A DNA stretch of 64,000 bases from RPQJ01 sp963700045 (GCA_963700045.1 CAVOWK010000026.1:14663-78662), one strand, 5' to 3'. Shown: positions 29,261 to 38,785, numbered from the stretch's first letter. Numbers and translations are program-made. Notes: generated by a model not told the origin, from the letters alone.

Positions 29261-31560
29261 GGTGTCCTCGACTGCTGCATCGCCGGGTGCTCAGCAGCAA
29301 CGCCCGGCCTGGCGAATTCGGTTCCGACGAGGATAGCGTCGACGCGGGCCTGCTGCTCGCGACGCACGGCCGACGGCGCCAGCGTCACGCGTTCCTGCAT
29401 GCCACCACTGGCACTGACGTGACGCGCAACCAGGCCGCCCGCCGTCTCCTCGACCACGAGAGTGTCGCCTGCGGCGACGGTGAACGAGTGTCGTTCGAAC
29501 GGCACGATGTCGAGGTCGAGCTGCGCAGACTGACCCTGCAGTCGCCACGTGTACCGCCTGCCGCGATCAGAAAGTTCATACGATGCGTGCAGGACACCGG
29601 CGCCGATTCTCGCACTGAACTTGACGTCGCCGACTGCCTTTGGCAGCCGCGGTGCCAGGCGAATCACGCCCTGCTCCAGGTCGGGCTGGATCCCCAGAAA
29701 GCCCTGATACCAGACGCGCAGCTGCTCGGCGTTCGACCAGCCTTGCAGGTACGTCCCGGTGAGACGCGGCGCAGACTCACCGGGATGCGGATAAGCGTCG
29801 AGGTTTTCGGGCAATCCGCCCACGACGCCGCGGGTGAGCGCGATTTCGTTGGTGTTCGTGAACAGTCGCCAGGCCAGGTCGGCCTGACCCAGTTCGATCA
29901 TGCGCTGGATCGCGATGCCGTTGAGCCAGGGCCAGACCGCGCCGTTATGGTAGGCCGCATCCTTGTGATAGTGCCCGGGCGCCACGTGGTACGGATGAAA
30001 GCCGGGATCGCCCTGGTCGAGCGTCGCGACGCCCCACGGATAGACCAGGGCTTCCCAGGCTTGCCGGGTTGCGCGCGCAGCATCGACCGGCTGGTCCAGC
30101 AGCTGCAGACTGAACAGCGAATTCGGCCGCAGCTGCAGGTTCGGGACGTCGTGCGCATCGAGATGATCGGCCATGCGGCCGGTCGCCGGATCCATGAAGT
30201 CGTGCGCGAACTGGCTGCGCAACCGATCGGCTGCCGCGGACCAGCGCGTTGCCGATTTCCTGTCACCCAGCGCAGCCGCGAATTCCGCCCCGGCCCGCAG
30301 TTGCTCGTACCACAACGCCTGGATGTCGTTGGCGCGCGTGCTGCGCGGCGAATACGCAACCTTGTCGGGCTCACGGCGTGCGTCCATCCACGTTTCGTTG
30401 TCCGCGTGCACGAGATAGCCGGATGCATCGGTGAAGTTGGCGAGTGCACCCTCGATGCTGGCCTGCACGGTCGGATACAGCTCGGCCACGATGGAGCGAT
30501 CGCCCGTGTAGCGCACGTAATCCCGCAACGCGATGACCCAGCGCGGTGTTCCGTCCGTCGTGTGGTAGTCGATGCTGCCGGGTTTGACGATGTTGGGCAG
30601 GCGACCGTAGAAACGGGACGCGCGATCGAGGTCCTGGAACTCTGCAAAAGACGTCAGGATGGCACGGGCCTCCTCGAAGTGCCCCGTGACGAGCGTTGCG
30701 CCGGGCAATGAAATGAAACTGTCGCGACCCCAGTACTCGTTGAACCACGGCAACCCGGCGTAAATGCCATCACCGCGCTGGCGGGTCACGAGCGAATCCG
30801 TCGTCAGCTGCAGCCAGCGCATTGCCTCTGTCAGCCGGGGATCGTCGCTCCAGAAATAGTGCTCGCCACCGATGGCCGCTGCCAGTCGTGCGCGCCGGGC
30901 GTCCTCCCACGCAGGTGCGTTCGCGATCGCCTGGTCGTGAAGCGTGCGGGCCGCTGCACGGGAGGAACCCACGGCGATCAGGAAGCGATTGCCGCTGCGA
31001 CCCACGACGATGTGGTCGACGGTGCCCGAATCACCTCCCTGTGTGGCCGTGTATTCGTCGATGCCCGGCCCGCCTTGCACGTGCGAGACGGTGTCACCCG
31101 ACAGTTGCAACGTCACGTCGCCATTGACACCGCTGACCTCCACCTCGATCACGTCCTGCCCGTCGAACAGGCGCAGTGTTTCGGTGATTCCCTGGGGATG
31201 GACGCGAATCAATGCATCCGGCCGCACGATCACCTTGGCCGTCTGCGGATCGAGCGCTTCCCCGGCAACGATCAGCCGGTAGTCACTGAAGATGCGCCGG
31301 CCCGCGATGTTGAAGCCGCGAAAGTATGCGTGCTCGGGATGATCGTTGCGGTGCGTCTGCGTGTAGTAGTACGCGGACTGCTTGTTGGTGAAGGAGACAG
31401 CGCGGTTCTCATCTGCGCTGACGGGGATCGCCAGCGAATCGAGCGTGACGACACCGGCGGCCGGCGGTGACGCGGACTGCTCCGGCATGGAGTGGCAGGC
31501 GGCCAGCAGCAGGCTGGCCGCAATATACGCGCAGGCCGAAAGTGTTCGGGGCATCGGCAT
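29257..31560 (-). CDS. GH133-like glycogen debranching/alpha-1,6-glucosidase lipoprotein
   Basis: 767 residues starting MPMPRTLSACAYIAASLLLAACHS, a lipoprotein signal with Cys about 22, so it is envelope-anchored. An N-terminal beta-sandwich precedes an (alpha/alpha)6 barrel with GIYAGLPWFNEYWGRDSFISLPG (about 265-287), LVHADNETWMDARR (about 380), the acidic NLQLRPNSLFSLQLL region and GAVWPWLNGI (about 548), matching bacterial amylo-alpha-1,6-glucosidases. This is not the intracellular GlgX: it would debranch extracellular glucans. It reads into a methyltransferase gene by ATGA overlap and is divergent from the dimethylglycine-dehydrogenase-like gene. Confidence 0.82.
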   Translation of the reverse strand: MPMPRTLSACAYIAASLLLAACHSMPEQSASPPAAGVVTLDSLAIPVSADENRAVSFTNKQSAYYYTQTHRNDHPEHAYFRGFNIAGRRIFSDYRLIVAGEALDPQTAKVIVRPDALIRVHPQGITETLRLFDGQDVIEVEVSGVNGDVTLQLSGDTVSHVQGGPGIDEYTATQGGDSGTVDHIVVGRSGNRFLIAVGSSRAAARTLHDQAIANAPAWEDARRARLAAAIGGEHYFWSDDPRLTEAMRWLQLTTDSLVTRQRGDGIYAGLPWFNEYWGRDSFISLPGATLVTGHFEEARAILTSFAEFQDLDRASRFYGRLPNIVKPGSIDYHTTDGTPRWVIALRDYVRYTGDRSIVAELYPTVQASIEGALANFTDASGYLVHADNETWMDARREPDKVAYSPRSTRANDIQALWYEQLRAGAEFAAALGDRKSATRWSAAADRLRSQFAHDFMDPATGRMADHLDAHDVPNLQLRPNSLFSLQLLDQPVDAARATRQAWEALVYPWGVATLDQGDPGFHPYHVAPGHYHKDAAYHNGAVWPWLNGIAIQRMIELGQADLAWRLFTNTNEIALTRGVVGGLPENLDAYPHPGESAPRLTGTYLQGWSNAEQLRVWYQGFLGIQPDLEQGVIRLAPRLPKAVGDVKFSARIGAGVLHASYELSDRGRRYTWRLQGQSAQLDLDIVPFERHSFTVAAGDTLVVEETAGGLVARHVSASGGMQERVTLAPSAVRREQQARVDAILVGTEFARPGVAAEHPAMQQSRTP

Positions 31561-31713
31561 TCAGGGACCTTAGCGAAAAACGATGGGCCTGTCCCGCGCA
31601 GCGGGTGGTGCCATTCCCGGCGCAGTTTCAGTGAGAAGCAGGGTTCGGAGTATCCTTGCAGCCGCATAAGCGAGACCCGGGCGCCTGGGTTTCGAATAAC
31701 CCGGAATCCGCTC

Positions 31714-34176
31714 ATGACCACTCCTCCCTTGCTGCCCAGGCATGCCCGTGTCGTCATCGTCGGCGGCGGCGTCATCGGCACGTCGACTGCGTATCACCTG
31801 GCATTGATGGGGTGGCAGGACATCGTGCTGCTCGAGCGTCACCAGCTCACGGCCGGCACCACCTGGCACGCAGCGGGACTCATGGTCACGTACGGATCGA
31901 CGTCGGAGACGTCGACCGAGATCCGCAAATACACGCGTGACCTCTATGGCCGGCTCGAGGCCGAGACCGGACAGGCGACGGGATTCATGCCGATCGGTTT
32001 CATCGAGGTTGCATCCGACAAGGACCGCCTCGAGGAATTCCGGCGCGTCGCCGCGTTCAACCGCTACTGCGGCATCGACGTGCAGGAAATCTCGCCGCGC
32101 CAGGTGCAGGAGCTCTTCCCGCTCGCAAAGGTCGACGACATCGAAGCCGGCTTCTACGTCAAGGAAGACGGGCGCGTGAACCCGGTCGACGTCACGATGG
32201 CGCTCGGCAAGGGCGCGCGCATGCGCGGCGTGAAGATTCTCGAAGGCGTGCCGGCAACCGGAGTACTGCAGAAGAACGGGCGTGTCACCGGGGTCAGCAC
32301 GCCGTACGGCGAGATCCAGACCGACTACGTCGTGAACTGCGCCGGCCTGTGGGCACGTGAGCTGGGTGCGATGTCGGGCGTGGCCATCTCGAACCAGGCG
32401 GCCGAGCACTACTACCTGATCACCGAAGCGATCAGGGACCTGCCGCCGAACATGCCGGTACTCGAGGACCCTTCGGCGTACGGCTATTACCGGCAGGAAG
32501 GCGGCGGCCTGATGGTCGGCCTGTTCGAGCCGGTGTGCGCGCCATGGAAGATCGAAGGTTCGCCAACGGATACGCCCTACCTCGACCTCGAACCCGACTG
32601 GGAGCGCATGGGCCCGTACCTCGAGACCGCCATGTCGCGCGTCCCGGTCACGAGCCAGGTCGGCATGAAGAAGTTCTTCTGCGGTCCCGAAAGTTTCACG
32701 CCCGACCTGAAGCCGATCGTCGGCGAGGCACCCGAACTGCGCGGCTACTTCGTTGCGGCTGGACTCAATTCGATCGGCATCCTGACGGGCGGCGGCCTTG
32801 GCCGCGTGATGGCGCACTGGATCATCAACGGCCTGCCCGACGTCGACGTCACCGGCATGAACATCGATCGCGTGCTGCCGTTCCAGGCGAACCCGCAGTA
32901 CCGGCGTTCACGCACGGTCGAGTCGCTCGGCATGGTCTACAAGTGCCACTACCCCACGCACACGCTGAAGACCGCACGCGGCGCACGGCGTTCGCCGTTC
33001 CACGACCGGTTGGCCGCGCAGGGCGCGTACTTCATCGAGACCAGCGGTTGGGAATCTCCCGGCTGGTATGCGGGCGCGGGCGAGATCGCGGATCCCGGTC
33101 CGGACACCTGGGGCCGACCGGCGTGGTGGAGCCGGTGGGAAGCCGAGCACCGCGCGGCGCGCGAGAACGTGATCGTCATGGACATGTCGTTCATGGGCAA
33201 GTTCATGGTGCAGGGTCGCGATGCCGGCCACTGCCTGAACCGGATCTCGGCGAACAACGTCGACGGGGCCATCGGCGAGATCACCTACACGCAATGGCTC
33301 AATCAGGCGGGCAAGCTCGAGGCCGACCTGACCGTCACCAAGCTTGCGGACGACAGGTTTTTCGTCGTCGTCACCGACACGATGGTTCGTCACGCCGAGA
33401 CCTGGATGAAGCGCAACATTCCGGACGGCGCACACGCGTTCGTCACGGACGTCACCTCGGGTTACGGACAGCTCAACGTGCAGGGCCCGCGCTCCCGCGA
33501 GCTGCTGCAGTCGCTGACGAGCGTCGACCTGTCCAATGCGGCATTCCCGTTCCGCGCCGCGCGTGAGATCGACATCGGGTATGCGCGCGTGCTGTGCACC
33601 CGCATCACGTACCTTGGAGAACTGGGTTACGAGCTGTTCATCCCGACGGACCAGGCCGTGCACGTGTACGACCAGGTCGTGGCGGCCGGCGGGGAGTTCG
33701 GTGTGGTGCACGCGGGACTGCGTGCACTCGGCAGCCTGCGCATGGAAAAGGGCTACCGCGACTACGGTCATGACCTGGACAACACCGACGATCCCTACGA
33801 GACCGGCCTTGGCTTCGCGGTCGACCTGAAGAAACCCGATGGCTTCATCGGCAAGGAAGCGCTGTTGGAGCGCAAGGCGAAGGGTCCATTGCAGCGACGC
33901 CTGGTGTCGATCCTGGTCAAGGATCCAGAGCCGCAGATGTTCCACGCCGAAATCGTGCGCCGGGATGGCAAGGCCGTGGGTTACGTGCGCGCCGCGTCGT
34001 ACGGCCACACGCTGGGCGGCGCGGTCGGGCTCGCGTTCCTGGAACCGAAGCAGACCGTGGACGAGGCGTACCTGACGTCCGGCAGCTGGGAAGTCGAAAT
34101 CGCCGGACAGCTGTATCCCTGCGCGGTGTCCGCGCGACCGCTGTACGACCCGAAGGGCGAGGCCATCAAGCGATAG
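31714..34176 (+). CDS. Dimethylglycine/sarcosine dehydrogenase-like FAD enzyme with GcvT domain
   Basis: 820 residues from the ATG giving MTTPPLLPRHARVVIVGG. The N-terminal DAO domain has the FAD motif GGGVIGTSTAYHLALMG and the covalent-flavin type segment TAGTTWHAAGLM (about 48-59), plus VAAGLNSIGILTGGGLGRVMA (about 350). A middle FAO_M segment leads to GcvT-type folate-binding domains (VMDMSFMGKFMVQG, QLNVQGPRSRELLQSL, TYLGELGYELFIP and a GcvT C-terminal barrel). It would oxidatively demethylate a methylated glycine and pass formaldehyde to tetrahydrofolate. The open frame extends 222 nt upstream without homology. Substrate choice is not decidable from sequence. Confidence 0.85.
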   Translation: MTTPPLLPRHARVVIVGGGVIGTSTAYHLALMGWQDIVLLERHQLTAGTTWHAAGLMVTYGSTSETSTEIRKYTRDLYGRLEAETGQATGFMPIGFIEVASDKDRLEEFRRVAAFNRYCGIDVQEISPRQVQELFPLAKVDDIEAGFYVKEDGRVNPVDVTMALGKGARMRGVKILEGVPATGVLQKNGRVTGVSTPYGEIQTDYVVNCAGLWARELGAMSGVAISNQAAEHYYLITEAIRDLPPNMPVLEDPSAYGYYRQEGGGLMVGLFEPVCAPWKIEGSPTDTPYLDLEPDWERMGPYLETAMSRVPVTSQVGMKKFFCGPESFTPDLKPIVGEAPELRGYFVAAGLNSIGILTGGGLGRVMAHWIINGLPDVDVTGMNIDRVLPFQANPQYRRSRTVESLGMVYKCHYPTHTLKTARGARRSPFHDRLAAQGAYFIETSGWESPGWYAGAGEIADPGPDTWGRPAWWSRWEAEHRAARENVIVMDMSFMGKFMVQGRDAGHCLNRISANNVDGAIGEITYTQWLNQAGKLEADLTVTKLADDRFFVVVTDTMVRHAETWMKRNIPDGAHAFVTDVTSGYGQLNVQGPRSRELLQSLTSVDLSNAAFPFRAAREIDIGYARVLCTRITYLGELGYELFIPTDQAVHVYDQVVAAGGEFGVVHAGLRALGSLRMEKGYRDYGHDLDNTDDPYETGLGFAVDLKKPDGFIGKEALLERKAKGPLQRRLVSILVKDPEPQMFHAEIVRRDGKAVGYVRAASYGHTLGGAVGLAFLEPKQTVDEAYLTSGSWEVEIAGQLYPCAVSARPLYDPKGEAIKR

Positions 34177-34266
34177 TGGAATGCAACCGCCCCGGGCGGA
34201 TGCTGGATCGAGACTCTCTCGTATTCAGGGTCTCGGAAGCCGGCAGGCGTAAACTGTTTGCGATGT

Positions 34267-34283
34267 CCCGGCAGGATGCCGGG
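34267..34283 (+). promoter_or_regulatory. Hairpin overlapping the Shine-Dalgarno of the beta-barrel gene
   Basis: CCCGGCA (34267-34273) pairs with TGCCGGG (34277-34283) around GGA. The right arm covers the first three G of the GGGGAG ribosome site (34281-34286) of the gene starting at 34292, so folding could limit translation. Confidence 0.4.
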
Positions 34284-34291
34284 GAGACCGC

Positions 34292-35009
34292 ATGACTCAC
34301 GTCTTCACACGCTGCAAAAGGCATTTCGCAACTCTTCCGGTGGTGATGCTCCTGTCACTCGCGCCACCCGCTTTCGCCGCGGACGGATTCGACTTTACGT
34401 ACCTCGAAGCCGGATACGGCATCGACAGCACCATCCAGGCGTTCGGGCAGTCGTACGATTCGGACGACAGCTACCGGATCGACGGCTCGTACCAGTTCAA
34501 CCCGCACGTCTTCGCAGCTGCGCAGTACTACTCCGCGGGTTACGACTTCGACGGCAACTCGGACTTCGGCTCTATCCGGCTATTCGCTCGGCGTCGGTTA
34601 CAAAGGGCGCATCAGCAGCAAAGACGCGATGCCCGTCGAGTGGTTCGCCGTGTTGAGTTACGAGCACCTCGAAACGCACAGCCAGCTCCATGACGTGAAC
34701 TACGACAAAGGCCGTGACGGCGGCGGGCTCAAGGCTGGTATTCGCGCGGCGGTGACCGACAGGCTCGAATTGATGGTCAACGGCTACCTGCAGTCATACG
34801 GTGGCGATTTCCTGCTGCGCAATGGCGACCTTGACGGTCTGTCGTTCGAACTTGGCGGCGTGCTCGAGCTGGGAGGCAACTGGAGCCTGACCGCGTCGTA
34901 CAGGACAGGTGAGCTCGACTACCTGACGCTGCCGAACTATCCGTCCAGGTACAAACTGGAACTGGATCGCGACGAGGTGTTCGTCGGCGTCCGCTGGACG
35001 TTCGAGTAG
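34292..35009 (+). pseudogene. Outer-membrane beta-barrel-like protein, frameshifted
   Basis: A signal peptide (LPVVMLLSLAPPAFAAD) is followed by short amphipathic strands (FDFTYLEAGYGIDSTIQ, SYQFNPHVFAAAQYYSAGYDF) up to GNSDFGS. The continuation SALSGYSLGVGYKGRISS and the rest of the barrel (GYLQSYGGDFLLRNG, NWSLTASYRTG, VFVGVRWTFE) are in the +1 frame. The length of 718 nt is 3n+1, so a single insertion near 34570 is implied. The repaired product would be about 238 residues, a small barrel resembling the neighbouring convergent one in type but not in sequence. Function is unknown. Confidence 0.78.
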
Positions 35010-35035
35010 CGGACGACTCACCCTGAACGCGCAAG

Positions 35036-35062
35036 AGGCCGGGCAGCAATGCCACCCGGCCT
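35036..35062. terminator. Shared terminator between convergent barrel genes
   Basis: AGGCCGGG (35036-35043) pairs with CCCGGCCT (35055-35062) across 11 nt and is followed by GTTC. It lies between two convergent stop codons. Confidence 0.65.
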
Positions 35063-35079
35063 GTTCAATCTGCAGCTGG

Positions 35080-35592
35080 TCAGAAGCGCAGCGACAGGCC
35101 GACGTTGAGGTTGAAGCCGTCCTCGTCGTCGATGAAGTTCTCGGCGCCGGTGAGATTCTGCCAGGCGATGCCAATGATCACGCCGACGTGCTCGTACGGA
35201 TAGTACTTGGCGCCAGCCGACACGCCGTAGCCAAAGTCGTAGGCGTCACCCAGGTCGCCGCCGATGTAGGCGACGTCAACTCCGATGAACGGCACCATGT
35301 TGCCGCCATTGTCGAAATTGAACTGGTAGAAGGCACCCAGCGTCGTGCCGTCGACGCTGCCGAGCCCGTCGACGTCGGTGTCCATGTAGGCCACGTTCAA
35401 ACCGACTTCGTGCTGCGGCGTCAGGTACCGGCCATAGGACACGTCGATGCTGGTCGTAGAGACGTCGGCAATGTCCGTGTACGAGAGCGAGCCGGCCACT
35501 TCGTTCTGGCCACGGTCCTGCGCAAAGCCGACCATCGGCAGCGCAAAGAGGACGGACGCGGTGACTGGAATCAGGATTTTGAATGCACTCAT
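35080..35592 (-). CDS. Outer-membrane beta-barrel protein (OmpA/OprF-N type)
   Basis: 170 residues. The start MSAFKILIPVTASVLFALPMVGFAQ is a signal peptide with AAGGAGA 7 nt upstream, which decides it among longer frames. The mature chain alternates short strands such as EVAGSLSYTDIADVSTTSIDVSYGRYLTPQHEVGLNVAY and ends VGLSLRF, with the terminal Phe expected for BAM-assembled barrels. About eight strands are likely. A porin or structural role is possible; no ligand can be named. Confidence 0.8.
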   Translation of the reverse strand: MSAFKILIPVTASVLFALPMVGFAQDRGQNEVAGSLSYTDIADVSTTSIDVSYGRYLTPQHEVGLNVAYMDTDVDGLGSVDGTTLGAFYQFNFDNGGNMVPFIGVDVAYIGGDLGDAYDFGYGVSAGAKYYPYEHVGVIIGIAWQNLTGAENFIDDEDGFNLNVGLSLRF

Positions 35593-35955
35593 GACGATCT
35601 CCTTTTCGACAGCGGGAGTGGGTTCTGCGGCGGGCGTTCCCTGTCGTCTGCGCATCGCTCCTTCCCGTACTGCAAGACTCGACGCTTCGCATCGACGCGA
35701 CCATTGGGAGCAATCGGTAGGCCGCGCCAAGTAGTACCCAAGAGCCACAGCGAGCGGCTGTGCATTCGCCGCAAAAACACGTACTTGGCGCAGGTTCTGC
35801 TACAGCCGGACTGAGCGCGATCGGGCCAGGCGAGGTATTTGTCACCGGCTGTGGTATAGAAGAGACGAAATTGCGGCCGCGGGAACGATTGCTCTCTGCA
35901 CGCGGTCTCAATCAACGTCGTGACAGGAAACCACTCCTCGAGGAGCACCGCAGCG
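35593..35955. other. 363-nt divergent intergenic region
   Basis: It separates the leftward barrel gene from the rightward lipoprotein gene and should hold both promoters. It contains a 10-bp inverted repeat (35724-35733 and 35782-35791) with a nested CACAGC/GCTGTG hairpin, and CTCCTCGAGGAG just before the lipoprotein gene, which includes its ribosome site. No coding sequence is credible here. Confidence 0.6.
35724..35791. promoter_or_regulatory. Nested dyads between divergent envelope genes
   Basis: GCGCCAAGTA (35724-35733) and TACTTGGCGC (35782-35791) are perfect complements 48 nt apart. Between them CACAGC-GAGCG-GCTGTG (35746-35762) forms a second hairpin. The arrangement could be two operator half-sites around a promoter. 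Confidence 0.4.
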
Positions 35956-36603
35956 ATGATTCGACGCGCAGCAACGGCCTTGGTCGGCGCGGCGGTGCTT
36001 GCTGCATCGGCAGGCTGCGCATACCAGGAATCGTTCGGCCTGCCGGACCTGACGCCACGCGGCGCGGCTCCGGGCGCGCAGGTCTATCCGAGCTACGGGT
36101 ACGGCTACGGCGCCGGTTACCCCAGTCGTTACCAGCCGGGCTACGGCAACGGTTACGGCTATGCCAACCCCTGGTACTCCGCACAGGGGCCGTATCCCTA
36201 CGGCTATGGTTACGCGTACAACCAGTATCCGCGGTACCTCGTCGTGCCGTGTGCCGACAGCAATCGCGATGGCCATTGCGACACACAACCGCCGAGGCAG
36301 CACCACGACCGCGACCCGCGCGGCCACGACAATGGCAACCACCCGGTTCAACCTCAGCATGGTGACCGCGGCGAAGTACCGCGCGGGAGGGACGGCAACG
36401 GCCGCGACGTTGCGCCGAACGCGCAACGGCGAGCGCTGCCTGTTCCCGCGCCTGTCCTCCCGCAACCTGCGCAGGTTCGGCCCGAACCCCGCCGTGCAAT
36501 GCCATCGGCAGCGGCGGGTCAGCGGGGACCTCGCACAGGCAGCGGACGCGCATCCACGACCGGCAACGACGTCGTGTCGTCGCCTCCAACGCAAGAACCC
36601 TGA
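35956..36603 (+). CDS. Tyr/Gly-rich lipoprotein of unknown function
   Basis: 215 residues from MIRRAATALVGAAVLAASAGC, a clear lipobox with Cys 21. The N-terminal third is a low-complexity Tyr/Gly/Pro stretch (PSYGYGYGAGYPSRYQPGYG and on), followed by CADSNRDGHCDTQPP, which resembles a single calcium-loop-like DxNxDGxCD motif, and a Pro/Arg/His-rich tail. I do not recognise the family. GAGGAGC about 11 nt upstream supports this start over an ATG 36 nt earlier. The next gene starts 33 nt after it on the same strand. Confidence 0.65.
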   Translation: MIRRAATALVGAAVLAASAGCAYQESFGLPDLTPRGAAPGAQVYPSYGYGYGAGYPSRYQPGYGNGYGYANPWYSAQGPYPYGYGYAYNQYPRYLVVPCADSNRDGHCDTQPPRQHHDRDPRGHDNGNHPVQPQHGDRGEVPRGRDGNGRDVAPNAQRRALPVPAPVLPQPAQVRPEPRRAMPSAAAGQRGPRTGSGRASTTGNDVVSSPPTQEP

Positions 36604-36636
36604 GCTGCCGGGGGCATCCTCGTCGATAATGGCTCG

Positions 36637-38277
36637 ATGACGACGCCTGCGAGGAAAAAGAGCCTGCAGCCCAGCACGCTGCGCATTGGCCACCGCTATC
36701 GGCCCTCACGGCTCAATGGCCCTTACGACGCGCTGATCATCGGCTCCGGCATCGGCGGCCTGACGACGGCCGCGCTCTTGTCCGAACTCGGCTGGCGAGT
36801 CGCGGTGCTCGAGCAGCACTACACGGCCGGCGGCGCCACGCACAGCTACGAGCGCAACGGCTACGACTGGGACGTCGGCGTGCATTACATCGGCGACATG
36901 GGTGGCGCCACGATGTCGCGCCGGCTCATGGATTTCCTGACGCAGGGCAAGGTCGCGTGGGCGCCCATGGACGCGCACTACGATCGCTTCTTCATCGGCG
37001 ACCGGACCTACGATGCGGTCGCCGGCAGCGCCGAGTTTCGCGACAACCTGCTGGTACATTTTCCGCGCGAGGCTGCTGCGATCGATCGCTACCTCGAACT
37101 GCTGCGCGAGGTCTCGCGCGGCATGCGCACGTTCACGCTGGATCGCACGCTGCCGGCGTGGGCTGCCACGCTGGCAGGGCCGATCCTCCGGCGTCGCCTG
37201 CCCCGCAATTTCCAGCGCACGACCTGGGAAGTTCTCTCGGAGCTGACCTCCGACCCCGAACTGATCGCGGTGCTGACCGGCCAGTGGGGCGACCTGGGGC
37301 TGCCGCCGAAGCGGTCGTCGTTCGTGGTGCAGGCGATGATCGCGCGGCACTACATGCACGGCGGCTTCTATCCTGTGGGCGGCGCGTGGCGCATCGGCGA
37401 AGCGATCCTGCCACGCATCCGCGCGACGGGCGGCGAAGTCTTTACCTACGCACGGGTCGATCAAGTGCAGCTTCGTGACGGCAAAGTAAGTGGCGTTCGC
37501 ATGGCGGACGGACACGAGATCGACTGCCATGTCGTGATTTCGGACGCTGGAGCAATCAACACGTTCACGAATCTGCTGCCGCCACAGGTGGTGCAGGACC
37601 ACGGCTACGACGAATTGCTCAAGACCGTGAAGCCGAGCATTGGCCACCTCGGCGTATACATCGGTCTGCTGGGAACGGCGCAGGAACTCGGCTTGCCGAA
37701 GACCAACTACTGGATCTATCCAGGCGGCAACGACTACGACGGCGCGCTCGACCGCTTCCTGCAGAATCCGCACGGTCCGTTTCCGGTCGTGTACCTGTCG
37801 TTTCCTTCAGCGAAGGATCCCTCGTTCGAACGGCGTCATCCGGGTCGTTCGACGATCGAGATCGTGGCGCCGGCACCCTACGAAATCTTCGAGCAATGGG
37901 CGGGCAGCACCTGGGGCAAGCGCGGCGACGATTACGACACACTGAAGCAATCGTATGGCGAGCGCCTGCTCGAGCATCTCTACGACAAGGTGCCGCAGGT
38001 GCGCGGACGCGTCGATTACTGGGAAGTGTCGACACCCCTGTCGATGCAGCACTTCTGCGGCTACGGTCGCGGCGAACTCTACGGGCTGGACCACGATCCC
38101 GAACGCTTCCGGCAGGACTGGTTGCGACCTCGCACCCGCATCAAGGGGCTCTGGCTCACCGGGCAGGACGTGATGTCGTGCGGCGTCGCAGGCGCCATGA
38201 TGGGTGGCATGGCGTCTGCAGCGGCAATTGCGGGGCCGCGGCGAATGGTCCCGGTGATGAAGCGGATCTTCGGCTGA
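36637..38277 (+). CDS. Phytoene-desaturase/CrtISO-like FAD oxidoreductase
   Basis: 546 residues. The dinucleotide motif DALIIGSGIGGLTTAALLSELGWRVAVLEQHYTAGGATHSYER lies at residues about 30-72, followed by YDWDVGVHYIG. C-terminal LWLTGQDVMSCGVAGAMMGGMASAAA matches the carotenoid isomerase/retinol saturase/phytoene desaturase superfamily. No carotenoid biosynthesis genes are near, so its substrate may be another polyene, fatty acid or retinoid-like compound. The protein is predicted soluble or membrane-peripheral. The gene is convergent with the cytochrome gene, with a 25-nt gap. Confidence 0.82.
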   Translation: MTTPARKKSLQPSTLRIGHRYRPSRLNGPYDALIIGSGIGGLTTAALLSELGWRVAVLEQHYTAGGATHSYERNGYDWDVGVHYIGDMGGATMSRRLMDFLTQGKVAWAPMDAHYDRFFIGDRTYDAVAGSAEFRDNLLVHFPREAAAIDRYLELLREVSRGMRTFTLDRTLPAWAATLAGPILRRRLPRNFQRTTWEVLSELTSDPELIAVLTGQWGDLGLPPKRSSFVVQAMIARHYMHGGFYPVGGAWRIGEAILPRIRATGGEVFTYARVDQVQLRDGKVSGVRMADGHEIDCHVVISDAGAINTFTNLLPPQVVQDHGYDELLKTVKPSIGHLGVYIGLLGTAQELGLPKTNYWIYPGGNDYDGALDRFLQNPHGPFPVVYLSFPSAKDPSFERRHPGRSTIEIVAPAPYEIFEQWAGSTWGKRGDDYDTLKQSYGERLLEHLYDKVPQVRGRVDYWEVSTPLSMQHFCGYGRGELYGLDHDPERFRQDWLRPRTRIKGLWLTGQDVMSCGVAGAMMGGMASAAAIAGPRRMVPVMKRIFG

Positions 38278-38302
38278 ATTCCAGTCAGCGCCCGCGCTGC
38301 CG

Positions 38303-38785
38303 CTATTTCTCCGGACCGCTCGGCATCGTCCACTCGCCGGTCTGCGTGCTGAGCTTGTGGCAGCTCATGCAGTCGCTCTTGTACGTCGTCACGTAGGCAT
38401 TGTTCGTGCCACCGACGAGGTGTACGAGGTGCAGCAGGCGCGCAAAAGGCGGTGCCTTCTTCGAGCCGGTGTCATGGCAGTCGAGGCAGGCACCCGGAAT
38501 GTCCTCGAGCGAGTCTTCCGCGGCGGGATGCTTGCCCTTCAGCGTGAGCCCCGCCGGTGCGCTGGCCTTGCTCTTCGCGAGCAGGCCGGGCTCGACTTTC
38601 CCCGCTGTCCACTGCGCGAGGGCAACGCTCAAGCGCTCGTCCTTGCCCTTGCTCTTGTCGAGCACGTGGCAGCTCACGCAGCCATTCGGGTAGGGATCGA
38701 CAGCCGTGTTGCCGACCGTCGGCAGGACGTACAGCCCTGTGACCAGCAGGGACGCAGCCAGAATCTTCCGGTAATGAATGCTCAT
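38303..38785 (-). CDS. Periplasmic tri-haem c-type cytochrome
   Basis: 160 residues. A signal sequence (ILAASLLVTGLYVLPTVGNTA) is followed by three CxxCH haem sites: GCVSCH (about 36), ACLDCH (about 100) and DCMSCH (about 140). HLVHLVGG and KGKHPA could supply distal ligands. It is a small periplasmic electron carrier; its partner is unknown. AGGT 8 nt upstream supports the ATG chosen over a GTG three codons earlier. It lies upstream-convergent with a flavin oxidoreductase, but a functional link is only a guess. Confidence 0.8.
   Translation of the reverse strand: MSIHYRKILAASLLVTGLYVLPTVGNTAVDPYPNGCVSCHVLDKSKGKDERLSVALAQWTAGKVEPGLLAKSKASAPAGLTLKGKHPAAEDSLEDIPGACLDCHDTGSKKAPPFARLLHLVHLVGGTNNAYVTTYKSDCMSCHKLSTQTGEWTMPSGPEK

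Noticed and set aside
31600..31713. Glycine riboswitch before the dimethylglycine-dehydrogenase-like gene
   Set aside because: A GC hairpin (ACCCGGGCGCCTGGGT) is present, but no tandem aptamer signature; not reported as a feature.
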